64,000 bases of DNA, from contig NC_134456.1 in NCBI RefSeq assembly GCF_047948215.1, forward strand, positions 60,775,029 to 60,839,028, read 5' to 3'. The number at the start of each line of letters is the position of its first letter. Position 1 is the stretch's first letter. The DNA comes from Lycorma delicatula (lineage: Eukaryota > Arthropoda > Insecta > Hemiptera > Fulgoridae). Below are positions 22,740-35,372 of the stretch, piece by piece. Position numbers and translations under genes: made by a program. Below the pieces are notes generated by a model. It saw only the letters and a program-made list of their open reading frames with translations. It made no database searches and had not been told where the DNA came from.

Positions 22740-23280
22740 TAATTACTTTAATCCTACAAAGCTTTGTTCCTGGAAGTCAACTGCTGATAATCACGCTTTA
22801 AGTCGTCCTCAGGGTACTTAGAAACGTTTAATTCCATTAAAGCGTGAAAGCAAGCGACCAGAGTACAACTCCAGCCGTAACCTAAGCCGACCGAGTTCAA
22901 AGTATTCCGAACCGGGACAGTCTGTTGCTCTAGACGAACGCTAATAAATTGAAACGTTTTTAAAGAAGAAGAGGAGGAAATTTAGCGAAGTTACCGCCGA
23001 GACTCGTTACGTAAAAGCCGCCTCGTCTATGTACTAAGGGGATAGCCACGTGGCGCTGACTACGTTATCAGTCAACCACACTCTGCTGATTAGGCCGGCC
23101 TTAGAGCCTCCGGTTCAATTATTTCCACATTTCCCGTCCGTCTCGTCCTCCCACCCCCTACTACTAACGGGCTCTCCCTTACACTATCAGCCGACCCCGG
23201 TCTAAATGACGCTGCCCTGTCTGCCACTGCCGAACTAATTAAATCTCCAACATTTCACAGCCATTAAGTTTTAGTGCAGA
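22740..23280. promoter_or_regulatory. GC-rich non-coding island, candidate host regulatory element
   Basis: About 540 bp of balanced base composition inside tens of kilobases of AT-rich sequence. It has many CpG sites, a CACGTG E-box at 23047-23052 and a CT-rich tract at about 23133-23160. There is no open frame of 60 codons on either strand, no poly(A) end, no terminal repeat and no similarity to any other repeat in the window. TE remnants here are AT-rich or have diagnostic ends, so this looks different. It may be a conserved host enhancer, promoter or untranslated exon. Unverified. Confidence 0.3.
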
Positions 23281-26200
23281 TACAGCTTAATAACTTATTA
23301 AGGTAATGTTGCAGTTTTAATCTAATCTTCACAATTAATCTGATCATCTGTTATTGGAAACCTATAATCTACAAATAACGGAATCTGAAGTGATGGTTTA
23401 TAACTAATTCGTGACCTGCTTCAAAATCATCTATCTTAAATTTTTTTCATATATAATTAATGCGTGTTTTTCTTTTTCTTATCTATAATGACACGTTTAC
23501 GTTACATAAATTAAAAACATAACGCTATTTAATGTAATAAATGTATACATTCTAAAAATTACACATTAATAATACTTTAATTACGCGTGTTAGTTAAATT
23601 AATTGAAAACAGGAAATTTACTGATTTAAAAAGATAAACACAGGTTTTAGAGATATTTTTGAAAATTGCGTGTTCCTTTTTTGAAATCAATACCTCCATT
23701 AGGTATTTATTAAATATAATTTGTTTTACATGGAAAAGAAATATCAATTTCATCCATAATTATTTCATTAATGAAAGTAAAATTTATTTTTAATGAACTT
23801 TTTTCGATTAAAAAGATTTTTGTTAAAACCAAATGTTTATAAAATATAGATTAGAAAATTAACAATAAAAAAAAAAAAAAATGAAATTGGTTTAAGTTAC
23901 ATCAGGTATTAAATTACACCAGTAACTATTAATACACTTAGTTATTACTTATTTAATATTAATATTTGTTTAAATCTAATAATTTCTTTATACGTTTATA
24001 CACTCCGTTCTATTTTATTATTTTACAAAATTGTGCATATTTAAATATTTTATTACGCGAATTTGAAATAAAATATTACGTTCTTAAGTATTAATATCAA
24101 TTTTTTTTTTAATTCTAAACATAAATTTAAGAAATTACAGTATTTTATTACTTTTTTTTGAAACAATTTTATTCGACTAACTTTCACTTTATGTTTAAAG
24201 TATAAAACTCATCTGAAACAGTATTGTTGTAAGTGCTAAAGAAAGTATTATCAATAAAATGTTTAAATACGAAGTAAATGATAAAACAAATTACATTAAT
24301 TCGAATAAAATATAAACGAATTTATCAAGGTGTTTCCAGTTCTTATTAAACTTATACAGACTTGGATGGATTCAGAAAAAAAATAGTTTTTACTTCAATA
24401 CATCGATATTTATATATTCTTCACAAAACCTACCGATTTCAATGAGTCTTTATTTATAATGATGATTCGGCAAATAACTTTACTTAATTTAAGGTAATAA
24501 ACTTTATTTCTTCTAAATAACCTTCATGGACGTAATAACGTGATATTATATGCTCACGTGTAATATCTGAAGATATAGTATATTACATTCCTTTGTATTT
24601 ATTATTCCTTACTTATAGATGGATTGCTACAGCAAAATACCAAACAGCTAATTAAAAATTGATACAAACATGAAGCCAGTCTGATATTCAAAATATTTTC
24701 ATATAAAACCAACAAAAAATTAGTTGGAAAACTTAAAAATCAATAACATTTATCTCCGCAGTTAACTTAGTCTCTGTAGAAACTAACTCGTTTCTTCATA
24801 CCTTTTCTTCTAATAATCAATTTAATTTTTTCGTATTTTCCATATCGTGTGTGCGTTTTTTTCTTGTATTCTCAAAAATAAAATTCCAAATGTCACCATA
24901 AAACGTATATATTCTGAAAAAATCATTTGCTGATCAAATATAAAAAATATATTTGATCAGTTTTAAGGTCTTGGGATGATAATAAACTTTATTAATAATA
25001 AAATGTTACAGTGATTTAGGATTTTTTTCTTACCTTAATGGGAAATATTTTGTCACATCTTCATTCTTATTACATTTCTCATACTATCACTTTATTTTAT
25101 AAAAACTACTGTCGAACACTTCTTAACCGTATACTGTATTAACAACTTCGCGTGCTTTAACTTCCAAATAGCTATCATTGTTAGATTCATTGCAAACTTT
25201 TTCCGACATTTATTTTACGTGCATACAAGAAATGTATTTAATTTTAAAATTTTCATTATTAAAAATAATACATAAGTACTAACAAATATTTGTTAAAACC
25301 AAATATATTATTTTTGTAATGTGTTAAATGTATTTTAAAACTTAATTAGTTTAATATTAAAAAATATATACCCGTTCTATGGACACCATTCCCATCCAAT
25401 TGCTTATACGATCCGATAGAACATCGAGAGATTGGCTGAAAATTGAACGAGTAATCAGAAATATCAATAAATGGATGCGTACAGAATGATGAAAATAAAC
25501 ATTTTTGGAGGGAAGATGTTCGAAGTATCGATATGTGCCTATATTTTGTTTAAAAAACCGATAAACGGCTTTTTCGATATTCTGGCTTGTGTTTTTCAAT
25601 TTAATCAACGAATAGTAAATGAAATCTTTTTTTAAATTATTATCTCAGAGTGAGTCAATCTGCACTAATACAACTAATATTGTGCTATATTTGAAACAGT
25701 AACCCAAATATAAAAATGGGGAAAACAGAAAAATAAGAGAAAAAACTGTATTTCATTATCGGACATATTTTTAGACCGCAGCAGTAATTAAAAAAAATTA
25801 ACGCGTGTATTTTAACAGAGAATTACATAAATTTAATTTAATTTATTATCTCCTAAATAGAATAGAGAAACATAATCTACTTAACATAGAAAACAATAAT
25901 TACTCTGACAGCTTTAAAAGTTGTAGTTTAAATAAATCTAGATTATGTTCGAGTAAGCTTTATGTACGTTGTATCGGCTTTACTGGATTAAATAAGAATT
26001 TAAACAATCCGCATACAAAATTTCAATTAATTAGTTCAAAAAATAAATTTTAAATATAATCGTTTTAATAATTAACATTATTAAAAACAAGACTTTTATT
26101 TTTTTAACTAACGGAAGTTAGTTAAACTAAGTTTGTAATATAATATTGGATAATGATTTAATAACCAGGAAAAAACGGTGAAATTAAGAGGAAAGGAGCA

Positions 26201-27033
26201 ACTGAACCGTGAAAATGCTCAGTATAATTTCACTACCAATTAGATATCTCATAATACTAATACTCCAACTATTATCACTTTTTTAATTCTACTAAATAAT
26301 TTTTCACGGCACCGTAGTTAGTAATTTTACCAATATATAGGCTCAGTAGTGGGATTATCGACCGTTCCTCCGGATACTAGTTATTACACATTTTCTAGAA
26401 AGTTTAAAATTCTAAAACTTTAATTCCTCTGAAGGTATTCTCAATTTTTAATTATATAAATTATATAAAAATCCACCGAGTTCACGCACTATCCAAGAAT
26501 TAGATTAAAGCAAAACTCAAAATTTTATTAAATTCATACTCAGAGTAATACGTAGTATCAACGTACACTTCCGTGTGTGGTGAACGAAGTTTTAAATAAC
26601 ATCAAATAACATTGTTCTACAAATTGGAAAAAAGATTTCCGAATAGAAACATCAATAAATGTTTTATTCTGTTTTGTCCGCTGAATCTAATAATTAGACT
26701 AGTTTTTCCCCATTCCCAATCACATTTTTATTATACTCTTCAGAAATTACTTAATAATATGAAATTTTGAATGTGACTAAAGTTGTAGGTAATAAATTTA
26801 ATGGGGGTAACAGTTAATAATAAACTTTGTGCTAAGTTATGAATATTTTCAATACTCATATTTATTTTGCTTATTAAATAAAAAAAACACCTGGTAGAAT
26901 ATAACTGAAACAGATAACATATACTTAAAACATTGATAACTGGAGTCGGTGAACTAATAAGTTACTTCTTCCTTTTGTTAAGGTATGGCCCTCTTTTTGT
27001 AGAAATAAACAGTAGTCACTCATCTATTTCCTT
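23281..27033. other. AT-rich, gene-free stretch
   Basis: A 13-bp-arm hairpin lies at 24930-24960 (CTGATCAAATATA and its complement around AAAAA). Two open frames, 25357-25608 (minus, 83 aa) and 25805-26053 (plus, 82 aa), match nothing I recognise and are treated as chance. An inverted-repeat hairpin adjoins the right end of this stretch at 27034. Confidence 0.4.
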
Positions 27034-27076
27034 TTACCAAAATAGATGGGAACGAAGGTCCCATCTATTTTGGTAA
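27034..27076. repeat. Perfect 18-bp-arm hairpin
   Basis: 27034-27051 (TTACCAAAATAGATGGGA) is exactly complementary to 27059-27076, with the 7-nt loop ACGAAGG. It directly abuts the C-terminal end of the family X relic on the minus strand, so it may be part of that element's end or a local inverted duplication. Confidence 0.9.
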
Positions 27077-27084
27077 TTTTGTTC

Positions 27085-28625
27085 CATTTGCAATAAATAT
27101 ATCCTGGTGGAAGCGTTCTCCCTGGTCATCAATCACAGCACCCCAAATTTAGTAGGGAAAAATCAAGATAGGAATGCAAGAAATGAATTTTTAATGAATT
27201 CGACGGCGAAAACTTTATAGTTAAACAAAAAATTTTGCACTAAAAGATTTTCTGATTTTTTGTTTCCAACAAATCATGAACTACACCATTAAATTACTTT
27301 CATAACTTCTGCTCTACGTTACACAACTGTATGTCAAAATTTTAATAATTCATTGAGTAATTCTTCAATTTGAGGTCCAACGAATATTCCTTCTTTTAAT
27401 TTGGCTTCACTTACTTAGAAAACACTTGCCTTAAATATTTATTTCATTCTTCTAATTTATTCAGTGCTTTAACAAAATTCTTCATCGATTCCAATTTGTC
27501 ATATAAAGGTGGAAAAAGGAATCTTGATGCTTGACTTAAGGAATATCCTTATTATTCTTTTGTCAGAAATGAAACCGTCTCTTACTAGAACCTTTAACCA
27601 CATAATGTTCCCTCAATGCACGACTGTTCCGCAAGCATAAGAAACAGCTGTATTCTGTAAAGCCAACTTGCAAACCAAGAAGAAGACCAATAACTTTGAG
27701 ATCGCCACCGACGGGATATAAGTGAGCATCGTAACTGACTGCATTCAAAATTGATATATTTTAATATGTTTCTTTTATTCCAAAAGTATGCGCTACCGGT
27801 ATAGAAGGATTCTTGTTTGATAATGCAGTAGAAATGATTTTAAGCTTGTTTTTGACGAATCAATCAATAACCACCAACCATCAGCATTATAAGCAATATC
27901 CAGATCAGAAAAACCTTCTATATCGCAAATGGGACACAGCAGATCTTTCATAGTGAAATACTTCACCACGTCCTTATTTTTAGTTTCTAAAATATGAAAT
28001 TTTCTTATTTCTAGTCAATAAATTCCACTCCTTCAAGCGTGAACTTAGAAGTTCTGCTTGCTGTTTTTATAAATTTAACTCCCGAACCAAATCGTTAAGT
28101 TCCATTTTGAAAAGGATGTGGTTCACTATTTGATTTTTCCGATATGAAATCATAGTCTCTTGAAGCTTCTGCCGCTACAGTATTTCCAGAACGTACTCTT
28201 CAGAATCTGAAATCTCCTGCCAGGAAGCTGAGGCTAACGGAATAGATAAATCATCTCCATGAGCGATTGGTTTCGTAGCCGACGGAATATTTGGATAGAC
28301 AATATGACTTTTATTTTTAAAGAAAAACGATTGAAATTTTTTAAACAGAAGTAGCACTCGTCATAATAATTTATTTGTTCGTGCCAAAGCATAGGTATAG
28401 CAAAACGCAACTGCTCCTTTTCCCTTGTAATCACTGCGTGAACTTAACATAGCACCTAATACATGTTACATGCGACGCCCATTTTTCATCTTTACCTTCC
28501 AGTGGACAACAAAAATAAAGCCCTAGACAGTTTTCATCAATTTTGAAATTGACCAAAGCTGACTCTTTATGGTGAACTCACCACATACAGAACAAAGATC
28601 GTTTGGAGAATTTTTACCGGCTCAC
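27085..28625 (-). pseudogene. Family X, copy 1: uncharacterised Cys-rich, RNase-H-like protein, decayed
   Basis: Reading the minus strand across several frameshifts and stops gives a colinear protein of about 500 residues that matches the copy at 52.5-54.05 kb. Order of landmarks: N-terminal C-x2-C (CSVCGEFTIKSQ, about 28580), CLGLYFCCPLEG, FAIPMLWHE, CYFCL, YPNIPSATKPIAHGDDLSIP, ICDIEGFSDLDIAYNADGWW followed by LLIDSSKTSLK (about 27880), IPVAH, GGDLKVIGLLLGLQVGF (about 27695), CFLCLRNSRA, MKNFVKALNK, KEGIFVGPQI and finally IDDQGERFHQD (about 27110). I recall similar predicted proteins scattered through many animal genomes, with no assigned function. Cys pairs suggest zinc binding, and the Asp-bearing strands suggest an RNase-H-like fold. 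Both are inferences. The gene is clearly dead here. Confidence 0.6.
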
Positions 28626-29119
28626 TATGTAAATATAAGCTAGCGTACAATAAAATTAAGAAAACAGTATTTTGACACGTGATTAATTTATTAAAATAAA
28701 CTGAAAGTAACTAATCGGAAAACCACCAACAATAATTAACCCAAATCGCACAACGTAACTCGTATTACCGCGCATAAGTTTAACCACCAGAGACTTTGCT
28801 CCACAAAGAGATTGGCCGTGTTTTTTAAAGAGACTCATATTTTTTATAGGATGACTCATTCGTTATATTGTGGTTGGAATGATATCAAATATTTTATTAG
28901 CTTTTATTTATTCTGCAATTGGTCACACTATTACTCATATCAAGCATGTTTGTAACATAATGCATAAGATCGTTAAAAGACGAACAGATCGTTTCTGTTA
29001 TGCATCAAAAACGATGTAATAGAGATCTTTAAACTAACATAACTCAAAAATGTGACCGAGCATTTTTATTGTAATTTCTGTTTCAATATAAAAAATACTT
29101 TATAAAACACTGATTAACG
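28626..29119. other. No assignable feature
   Basis: AT-rich sequence between the family X relic and the Tc1 end. I found no terminal repeat for family X here. Confidence 0.45.
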
Positions 29120-30149
29120 TACAGTGGCGAATACAATAAAAATCCGAACACAATATTTTTAACAGAAAATTTTATTTTTTTGTGTGGTTTTTTTGTTTTT
29201 TATTACTCCATTAATCCTCTTTGGCATTGATTCCAGTAAAGTAAACCAATGATTTTTTATTTCTTCATCTCGAAACATAACCTAACTAATAAGATCAGTT
29301 TTTGCGCTACGATTCATTTTCCCGTCTTCTTTTTAGTATGGCTCTTAAATTTTCAATGGGATTCAGGTCGGGGGAGTTTCCTAGCCATGAGAGTACTGTT
29401 TTTTTTTTTGTTTTTGAAGAACTCTTTTATTTTCTGTGACGTGTGACATGCTGCAAGGTCCTGTTGGAAAATGAGTTCTGGGTTCTTCTACATAAGTGAG
29501 ACTATTTTCCTTTGGCATATGTTAATGTATTGGTCTGATTTCATCATTTCATCCACAGGCATAAGTGCTCCTGGCCCTTCACGTGTAAAACATATTTTTG
29601 GCTGGGTGTTTGAGAACTTGTTGCAGGTGTGCTGGTGCAGTAGTATTCTCATCTGCTGACTTATGAATGTAGGCCTCTCTCCCCTTGGGCAAATAAATGA
29701 GTTTCGTCTGAAAAATAACTTTTTTCCACATCTCAGTAGTCCATTCTTTATGTTCCTTTTCCCATTGAAGTATTTCTAAGTGTTAGTAACTGCTTCTTTT
29801 TAGGTTTCCGAGCAATCCTTCCCACTGCCAATAATCTTCTACGAACTATCATATCAGAAACATTAGTCCCACTGGCTCTCAAGTTGTATTAAGGTCAACA
29901 GCTGACAATCGTGGATTAATTTTGCCTTTTCTTATTAGTGGTCGATCCCGTGTAAGAGTGGTTTTCTTTTCCGTCCAAATTTTCCTTTTTCCTTTAGAGA
30001 GAACTATTTCCTTAAACCTTTTAACGATTTCATTTACAGTACCTAACCCCACACTGCACTCACTGGCAATCTGTCTTTGAGTCATTTGTGTGTGTTGGGA
30101 CAGAGCAACAATCTCTCACAGCTTTCATGAGGTTATATCCATTGTATTA
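29120..30149 (-). pseudogene. Tc1-like transposon: 3' end and decayed transposase
   Basis: The left boundary 29120 reads TACAGTGGCGAATACAATAA, a typical Tc1 terminal repeat next to its TA target. The minus strand carries a broken Tc1 transposase. From an ATG at about 30145, the helix-turn-helix (MTQRQIASECSVGLGTVNEI, 30085 downward) is followed by INPRLSAVDLN and, after many stops, by decayed catalytic-domain fragments ending VMFRDEEIKNHWFTLLESMP near 29225. The original element would be about 1.3-1.6 kb. The 5' terminal repeat beyond the SINE at 30474 was not found. Stops and frameshifts make it non-functional. Confidence 0.85.
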
Positions 30150-30485
30150 ACTTTTTCATTCTTTCCTGTTTAGCCTCCAGGAATTACCGTTCAGATATTA
30201 CTTCAGAGGATGATATGTATGAGTGTAAATGAAGCGTAGTCTTGTACAGTCTCAATTCGACCATTCCTGAGATGTGTGATTAATTGAAACCAAACCACCA
30301 AAGAACACCGGTATCCACGATCTAGTATTCAAATCCGTATAAAAATAGCTGAGTTTACTAGGACTTGAACGCTCCAGCGTTAATTCTATTTGGAAGTCGA
30401 GAGTTCCAACTCTCGACTTCCAAATCATCTGAATTGAGAAGACGCGTTCACCACTAGACCAACCCGGTGGTTTTCCATTGTATTA
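30138..30485 (-). repeat. SINE family B, copy 2, inserted at the Tc1 start codon
   Basis: The body 30150-30473 (minus) is bounded by a perfect 12-bp direct repeat, TCCATTGTATTA, at 30138-30149 and 30474-30485. That target contains the presumed ATG of the Tc1 transposase (CAT on the plus strand). Head features on the minus strand: CCACCGGGTTGGTCTAGTGG (A-box region) and CGTTCAAGTCC (B-box). This copy also holds a local inverted duplication: 30392-30405 and 30408-30421 are perfect 14-bp arms, absent from the other family B copies. Confidence 0.92.
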
Positions 30486-32329
30486 CCTAGAAACGAATAA
30501 CAAACTTATAAGAGAAACTTACAAGGTCGCCAAAAAGTAATTGATAATGAATTATAAAAGCACAAAAACCACTAATTCTGTCTGTATTTGAACTAACAAC
30601 CTGAACACCAAACAGCTAGCAGTCTGCCACAAAATGAAAATCCTCTATAACAGAACAAAAATTCCCTTTGTTCGAATTAATTTGTTCGCTACTTATCTAT
30701 TCCAAAACCCATGTAGATAAATGTAATTAATTTAGCAGTAGAAAATGTAAATTTATATTTTCCCCCTTCACCGATAACTTGAGAAACACTGACCTAATAG
30801 TAGTAATAACTTTTGCCGGCTATTAAAAAATACTTCATAGATAGTATTGGACGTAAATTATTGAAGTTAATTTGCATGGATAAAAAAATTAGTTGTTAAT
30901 TGCAACATGTTAAGAATAATCTTACACTTTACCTTTCATATTTACGTTAGTTAAAAGTAAACAATAAGTAAATTTTAAAAATGAATAAAAAAAAATAATT
31001 TATCAGGAACATTTAAGTAACCTTAAAGAGGTAAGATTTTTTATGGGAAAAGTTGGGATCACAGTATGAATAAACTATATTAATTAGAGCTTGAAATTAT
31101 ATATACAATTCAGGTAAAAAATTAAAATCCACTATATACGCTCAAACCAAAACTCGCACTCGCAGAAAAACATGCATGAGTTTCACTTAATATTATTTTA
31201 ATACTTTACTTGAATAAGTAAGACTTAATAACTTTTTTCAACTTTTAATTTAATATCCAACTATAAAATTAAAATTAATTCTTTTTGAGACAGAAAACAA
31301 AACATTGTTTCATTCAAAAGCGATTCTGTCATTTTGAAAGACGCAAATTGCTCCTTAAAATAATAATGAAGAGACATTGCTATGAATAAATAAATCCCCG
31401 TTTTGTTTTCTTATTAGAAACTTCACGAAAAGTTCACAAAATAACATTCTCTTTTCCTTGTACAATTATATTCACTAACTTTTGTAACTCAAGTTAATAA
31501 ATAAATCATCGGTTGAATCACGAATTAATATATTCAAATAGTTTTCCGTAACAAAACCACTTATTTATTTTCCAAGTTGAATTTATTTGACCAAAGCATA
31601 GGTTTTCATTAAATTAAAACTGGCAGCCGTAAAAATGTACGAGTATTTTTAATAATACTGGTACTCCATAGGTTTAGTTAATCAACAATGAAAAATTCTG
31701 AAACCTCAAACTTTTACACGATTTATAATAATTATTATGTTGCCATCATTTATAATCAATTAAAATTAATTATACCGCTTACATGAAAAATAACAATTAC
31801 ATATACGTATTTAGTGAAAAACAATGCATGTTAAAATTACTTTACACTGAAACGGGTTGTATCATTCATGCTTGAAGAAAAGTTCGATTAAATTACTTCA
31901 AAAACCTAAAAATTGCATCTATAGTCTCGCTCTAGTTGGCCGCCTAGGATAATCTAACACCAGAGAAAATTGAAAGCGACAGATAAAGAATGAAGGTAAA
32001 AGCTGCTTACTAATCTTTACAAAAGTTGAATTTACTATTAACCTTATATTTTAACCGAAGAGTTTGAGGTTTAACAAACACGCAATCGGGGGTTTTATGA
32101 TTTGTTATAATATCTTTTGGATGAGGTGTAGTGTTAATTAAAGGCTAGAATTAGAGCAAAACGAGTTTTAGCTGTGATAATAGCCGTAGATACCCTATCT
32201 AGGGTATCCCTAATACCTTATCTTCCCCTTGACAGCACCTCTAGATGGCGAACTGAAAGCCTTCTCTGTTTTGCAAATGTGAATCTGCATACAGTTTTAA
32301 GTACGTTTCGTAGAAAGATTGATTGTGAC
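30486..32329. other. AT-rich, gene-free stretch
   Basis: No terminal repeat or gene recognised. The first part may be the remaining 5' region of the Tc1 element. Confidence 0.45.
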
Positions 32330-33044
32330 TCACCAAGAGACAACATACATCAATGACATAATCTGTTTGAAACGACCGGATGTCTAGGTAAAGAAAGAGT
32401 ACGGGTCGACCGAGGGTGTCTGAAGAAAATGATTAACATGTCAAGGAGTTTTTCCCACGCAGTCCTAAAACATCTGTAAGGATGGCAAGCGCGAATTAGC
32501 GATATCGGTGATGACAGTATGGAATGTTTTAAAGAAACGCTTGCATATGCATCCATACTGTTTACAGCTATTACAGGTTTTGAAGTCTACCGACAACGCT
32601 GTGCATACCGACTTCGCAATCGAAATACTGCAGCACAAGATGAGACTTTCTTGATCGCATTGTGTTTACTGATGAGTTACCGTTTCATGTTAGTGAAAAC
32701 GTTAACAGACAAATATCTCCGTATAATGTCCGTACATGGGAGTCAGAAAATTCCCAAGAACTCCTACAATATAAATCGGACTCCCCAAAATTACAATTTT
32801 TCTGCTCAATATCCCGATTGCAAGTTTACGGGCCATTCTTTTTTACTGAAGCAAGCGTAACAGTAGTGGCTTATTTGCATATGCTGCGTACATGGCTCTT
32901 TCCTCAATTGCAAGATGAACCAGACAGAAGAAAAATTAAAGAAAAGCATAGCTTTTTCATCATACATATTATTTTCATCTCATTGGATCGTGGAAAGAGG
33001 TTCCTTATTGATCACCAATTGAACAGAATGCAACGCACACATTA
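32330..33044 (+). pseudogene. Tc1/mariner (IS630) superfamily transposase relic, DDE_3 type
   Basis: Pieces in different plus-strand frames assemble into part of one transposase. TGRPRVSEEN and FPRSPKTSVRMAS (about 32400-32480, DNA-binding linker) come first. A decayed core follows at 32519-32660. The catalytic-domain segment at 32662-33040 includes FTDELPFHVSENVNRQ (first catalytic Asp), NVRTWESENSQE, DSPKLQFFCSISRLQVYGPF and LHMLRTWLFPQLQDEPD. The second Asp (usually in a QQDGAPPH-like motif) and third residue are not readable. Frameshifts separate the pieces, so it is dead. No terminal repeats were found; SINE B copies abut its 3' side. Confidence 0.75.
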
Positions 33045-33059
33045 GGAAAAAATACAGGT

Positions 33060-33300
33060 CTTGTGGTAAACTTGTCGCCACAAAGCAGTAGTTTAACAGC
33101 TGATTTCTAAAGTCGAAGGTTCTCAGTTTCGAACCCTAGTAAAAGCTAGTAGCTTTTACACGGATTTGAATACAAGACAATGAATATTGGTGTACTCTGA
33201 TGGTTGGAGTTCAATTAACTACACATCAAAGAAATAGTCGGCCTGAGTTCGTATAAGAGTACACCTCATCTACATGTCATACATATCACCCTCATCTCAC
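33060..33300 (+). repeat. SINE family B, copy 3, strongly diverged
   Basis: Recognisable through CAGCTGATTT, GTTTCGAACCCTAGTAAAAG (B-box), TTTTACACGGATTTGAATAC, TGGTTGGAGTTCAATTAACT and ACACATCA. The tRNA-like head is eroded and no duplication is visible. It points toward copy 4 in tail-to-tail arrangement. Confidence 0.75.
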
Positions 33301-33311
33301 TGGGCCTTGAC

Positions 33312-33635
33312 GGGGGGTTACTTTTTTATTTTTCCTGTTTAGCCTCCGGTAATTACCTTTCAGATAATACTTCAGAGGATGAATGAGGATGATATGTATG
33401 AGTGTAAAGTGAAGTATAGTCTTGTACAGTCTCAGTACGACTATTCCTGAAATGTGTAGTTAACCGAAACCCAACCACCAAAGAACACCGGTATCTACGA
33501 TCTAGTATTCAAATCCGTGTAAAAATAACTGACTTTACCAGGACTTGAACGCTGAAACTCTCGACTTCCAAATCAGCTGATTTGGGAAGACGCATTCACC
33601 ACTAGAACAAACCGGTGGTTCGAGGGGGGTTACTT
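33312..33635 (-). repeat. SINE family B, copy 4, with target-site duplication
   Basis: The body 33324-33623 (minus) is flanked by the 12-bp direct repeat GGGGGGTTACTT at 33312-33323 and 33624-33635. Head: CCACCGGTTTGTTCTAGTGG; the tail ends CGGAGGCTAAACAGG before the poly(A) (T-rich on the plus strand). Compared with copy 5 it has lost about 10 bp around the B-box (GCTGAAACTCTCGACTTCC in place of the longer spacer), so it is probably not transcribable. Confidence 0.9.
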
Positions 33636-35336
33636 ATTGTTCAATAACCGAACATATTGCTACGTACACATTAGTAAAATAAAATAAATAAAAAATACAT
33701 TCCCGTTGTAATAATCGTTACGAATACATACGTTTTTTTATTTATAACGAACAATTTTTATTTTTTTTATTTTTAAAAATAGGTATTTCTAACTTTGATA
33801 AAATTATGTCTGTTGAATGAAACAATAAAAAAAAATATTACGTTTATTTTTTACTAGACGGTAAATAAGGTTAAATTTTAGAATTTTTCGTTTATTACAC
33901 AGTATCAATTAGGTTAAAAATAAATCACGAAAAGGATGCTTTTCTTTAGTTCTACAATTTATTCTTTTTTTCTGTGTTAAGTTCCAAGTAAAAAATGAAA
34001 ATGTAAAAGAATTGTCAGAGAACGAAATAAAGTCCTCTTAATTTTTACCGTTACAATAAGGAGGGTCATTAAGCTTTAAATAATCAAAAATGACTATATT
34101 ATTCATCATTGGCGTGCTTTGTTTTTAAATATTTAATGAGATAATACATTATAAATTTTACGTTTCCAATTCATAAAAATGGTTTTTATTTAAGTAATTA
34201 CAACTCTAAAATTCTTTACCCAAGTTCTATGAAAAACCTTGAATAAAATTTGAAATATTTTCTAATTCCATTTGTGGAAACCGTACAATTTATCACACAA
34301 TGCAATTTTGTCAGACACCATAAAATGTGGTTTATGATCAAAATATTCATATGTCTAAACGTAAATTTTGGAAAAATTTATAGAAACCTAGTTAATTCTT
34401 AACAAATTCAGTTCATTAACGAATGTTATTAAAAGTTGTTAATGCTATTAAATGTTAACAACGATTATTAAAGTGATTTAACTTTTTTCCTTTTGGGACA
34501 TTTCATAACAATGTGATTACCTATTGAAGAATTACCGTATAACCGACACTAAGTACAGGCAGGCAGACAAGCAGAACGATTTTTTAGCGTTTTTCAACCC
34601 ATAATTAACTTCGGTTCAAATTCAGTAATCAATTTTAGTTCTTATTCTGAGCAAATATATCGGAAAAGAAGTAATTGGCAAATCTTTTAGCATATTGTAA
34701 CTGTTAGGATCAAAATCCTAAGTATATAATATTTTTTTTGTTTCTAATAGCTTTGAAACATTTCGTTTTAGAAAAATATTTTTACATTAACATAATTTTT
34801 TTTTTAATGATATTCAATGGTTTTATTTGAAAACAGTCATATTCATTAAAATTAAGTACTAATTTCAAGACAAAAGAGTGAGAAAATTCTTAGAATATTA
34901 AAAGAAAATTCAAAGAATCAATATTCTTAAACTATGATCGGGCTTCCCCACCCCACAGTATTGCCCCAAAGTATTTTTGGGTGATTTGCACAGCTACTAA
35001 GCCTAGGAAGACATTAAAAAAATTCTGTTAAAAAATATGCAATAAATAAAAAGATAGTTTTTATAATAAAAGATAAAGTTTTTTTTTTATTTTGGGGTAG
35101 GGGTAATTTCGGGAAAAATTTTTCTTTTAAAAATGCTAAGATAAGCGTGTACGCATGTACTGACGTTATTATAAAGTGGGGTTTGTTTGCAAAATTTTGA
35201 GAAAATTGACACCAAAAAACTATCTACCCCACTCCCTGGACATATTGATCCCAAACAAACTGCCCGATAAACACGAGTCTCTGTACAAAATTTCATCGAA
35301 ATCGGTTTATTCATTTAATATTAAACTTAAAACACG

Positions 35337-35372
<36 letters not shown>

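Noticed and set aside
25357..25608. 83-codon minus-strand frame as a transposase fragment
   Set aside because: I could not place any motif from it in a known transposase; kept as unassigned.
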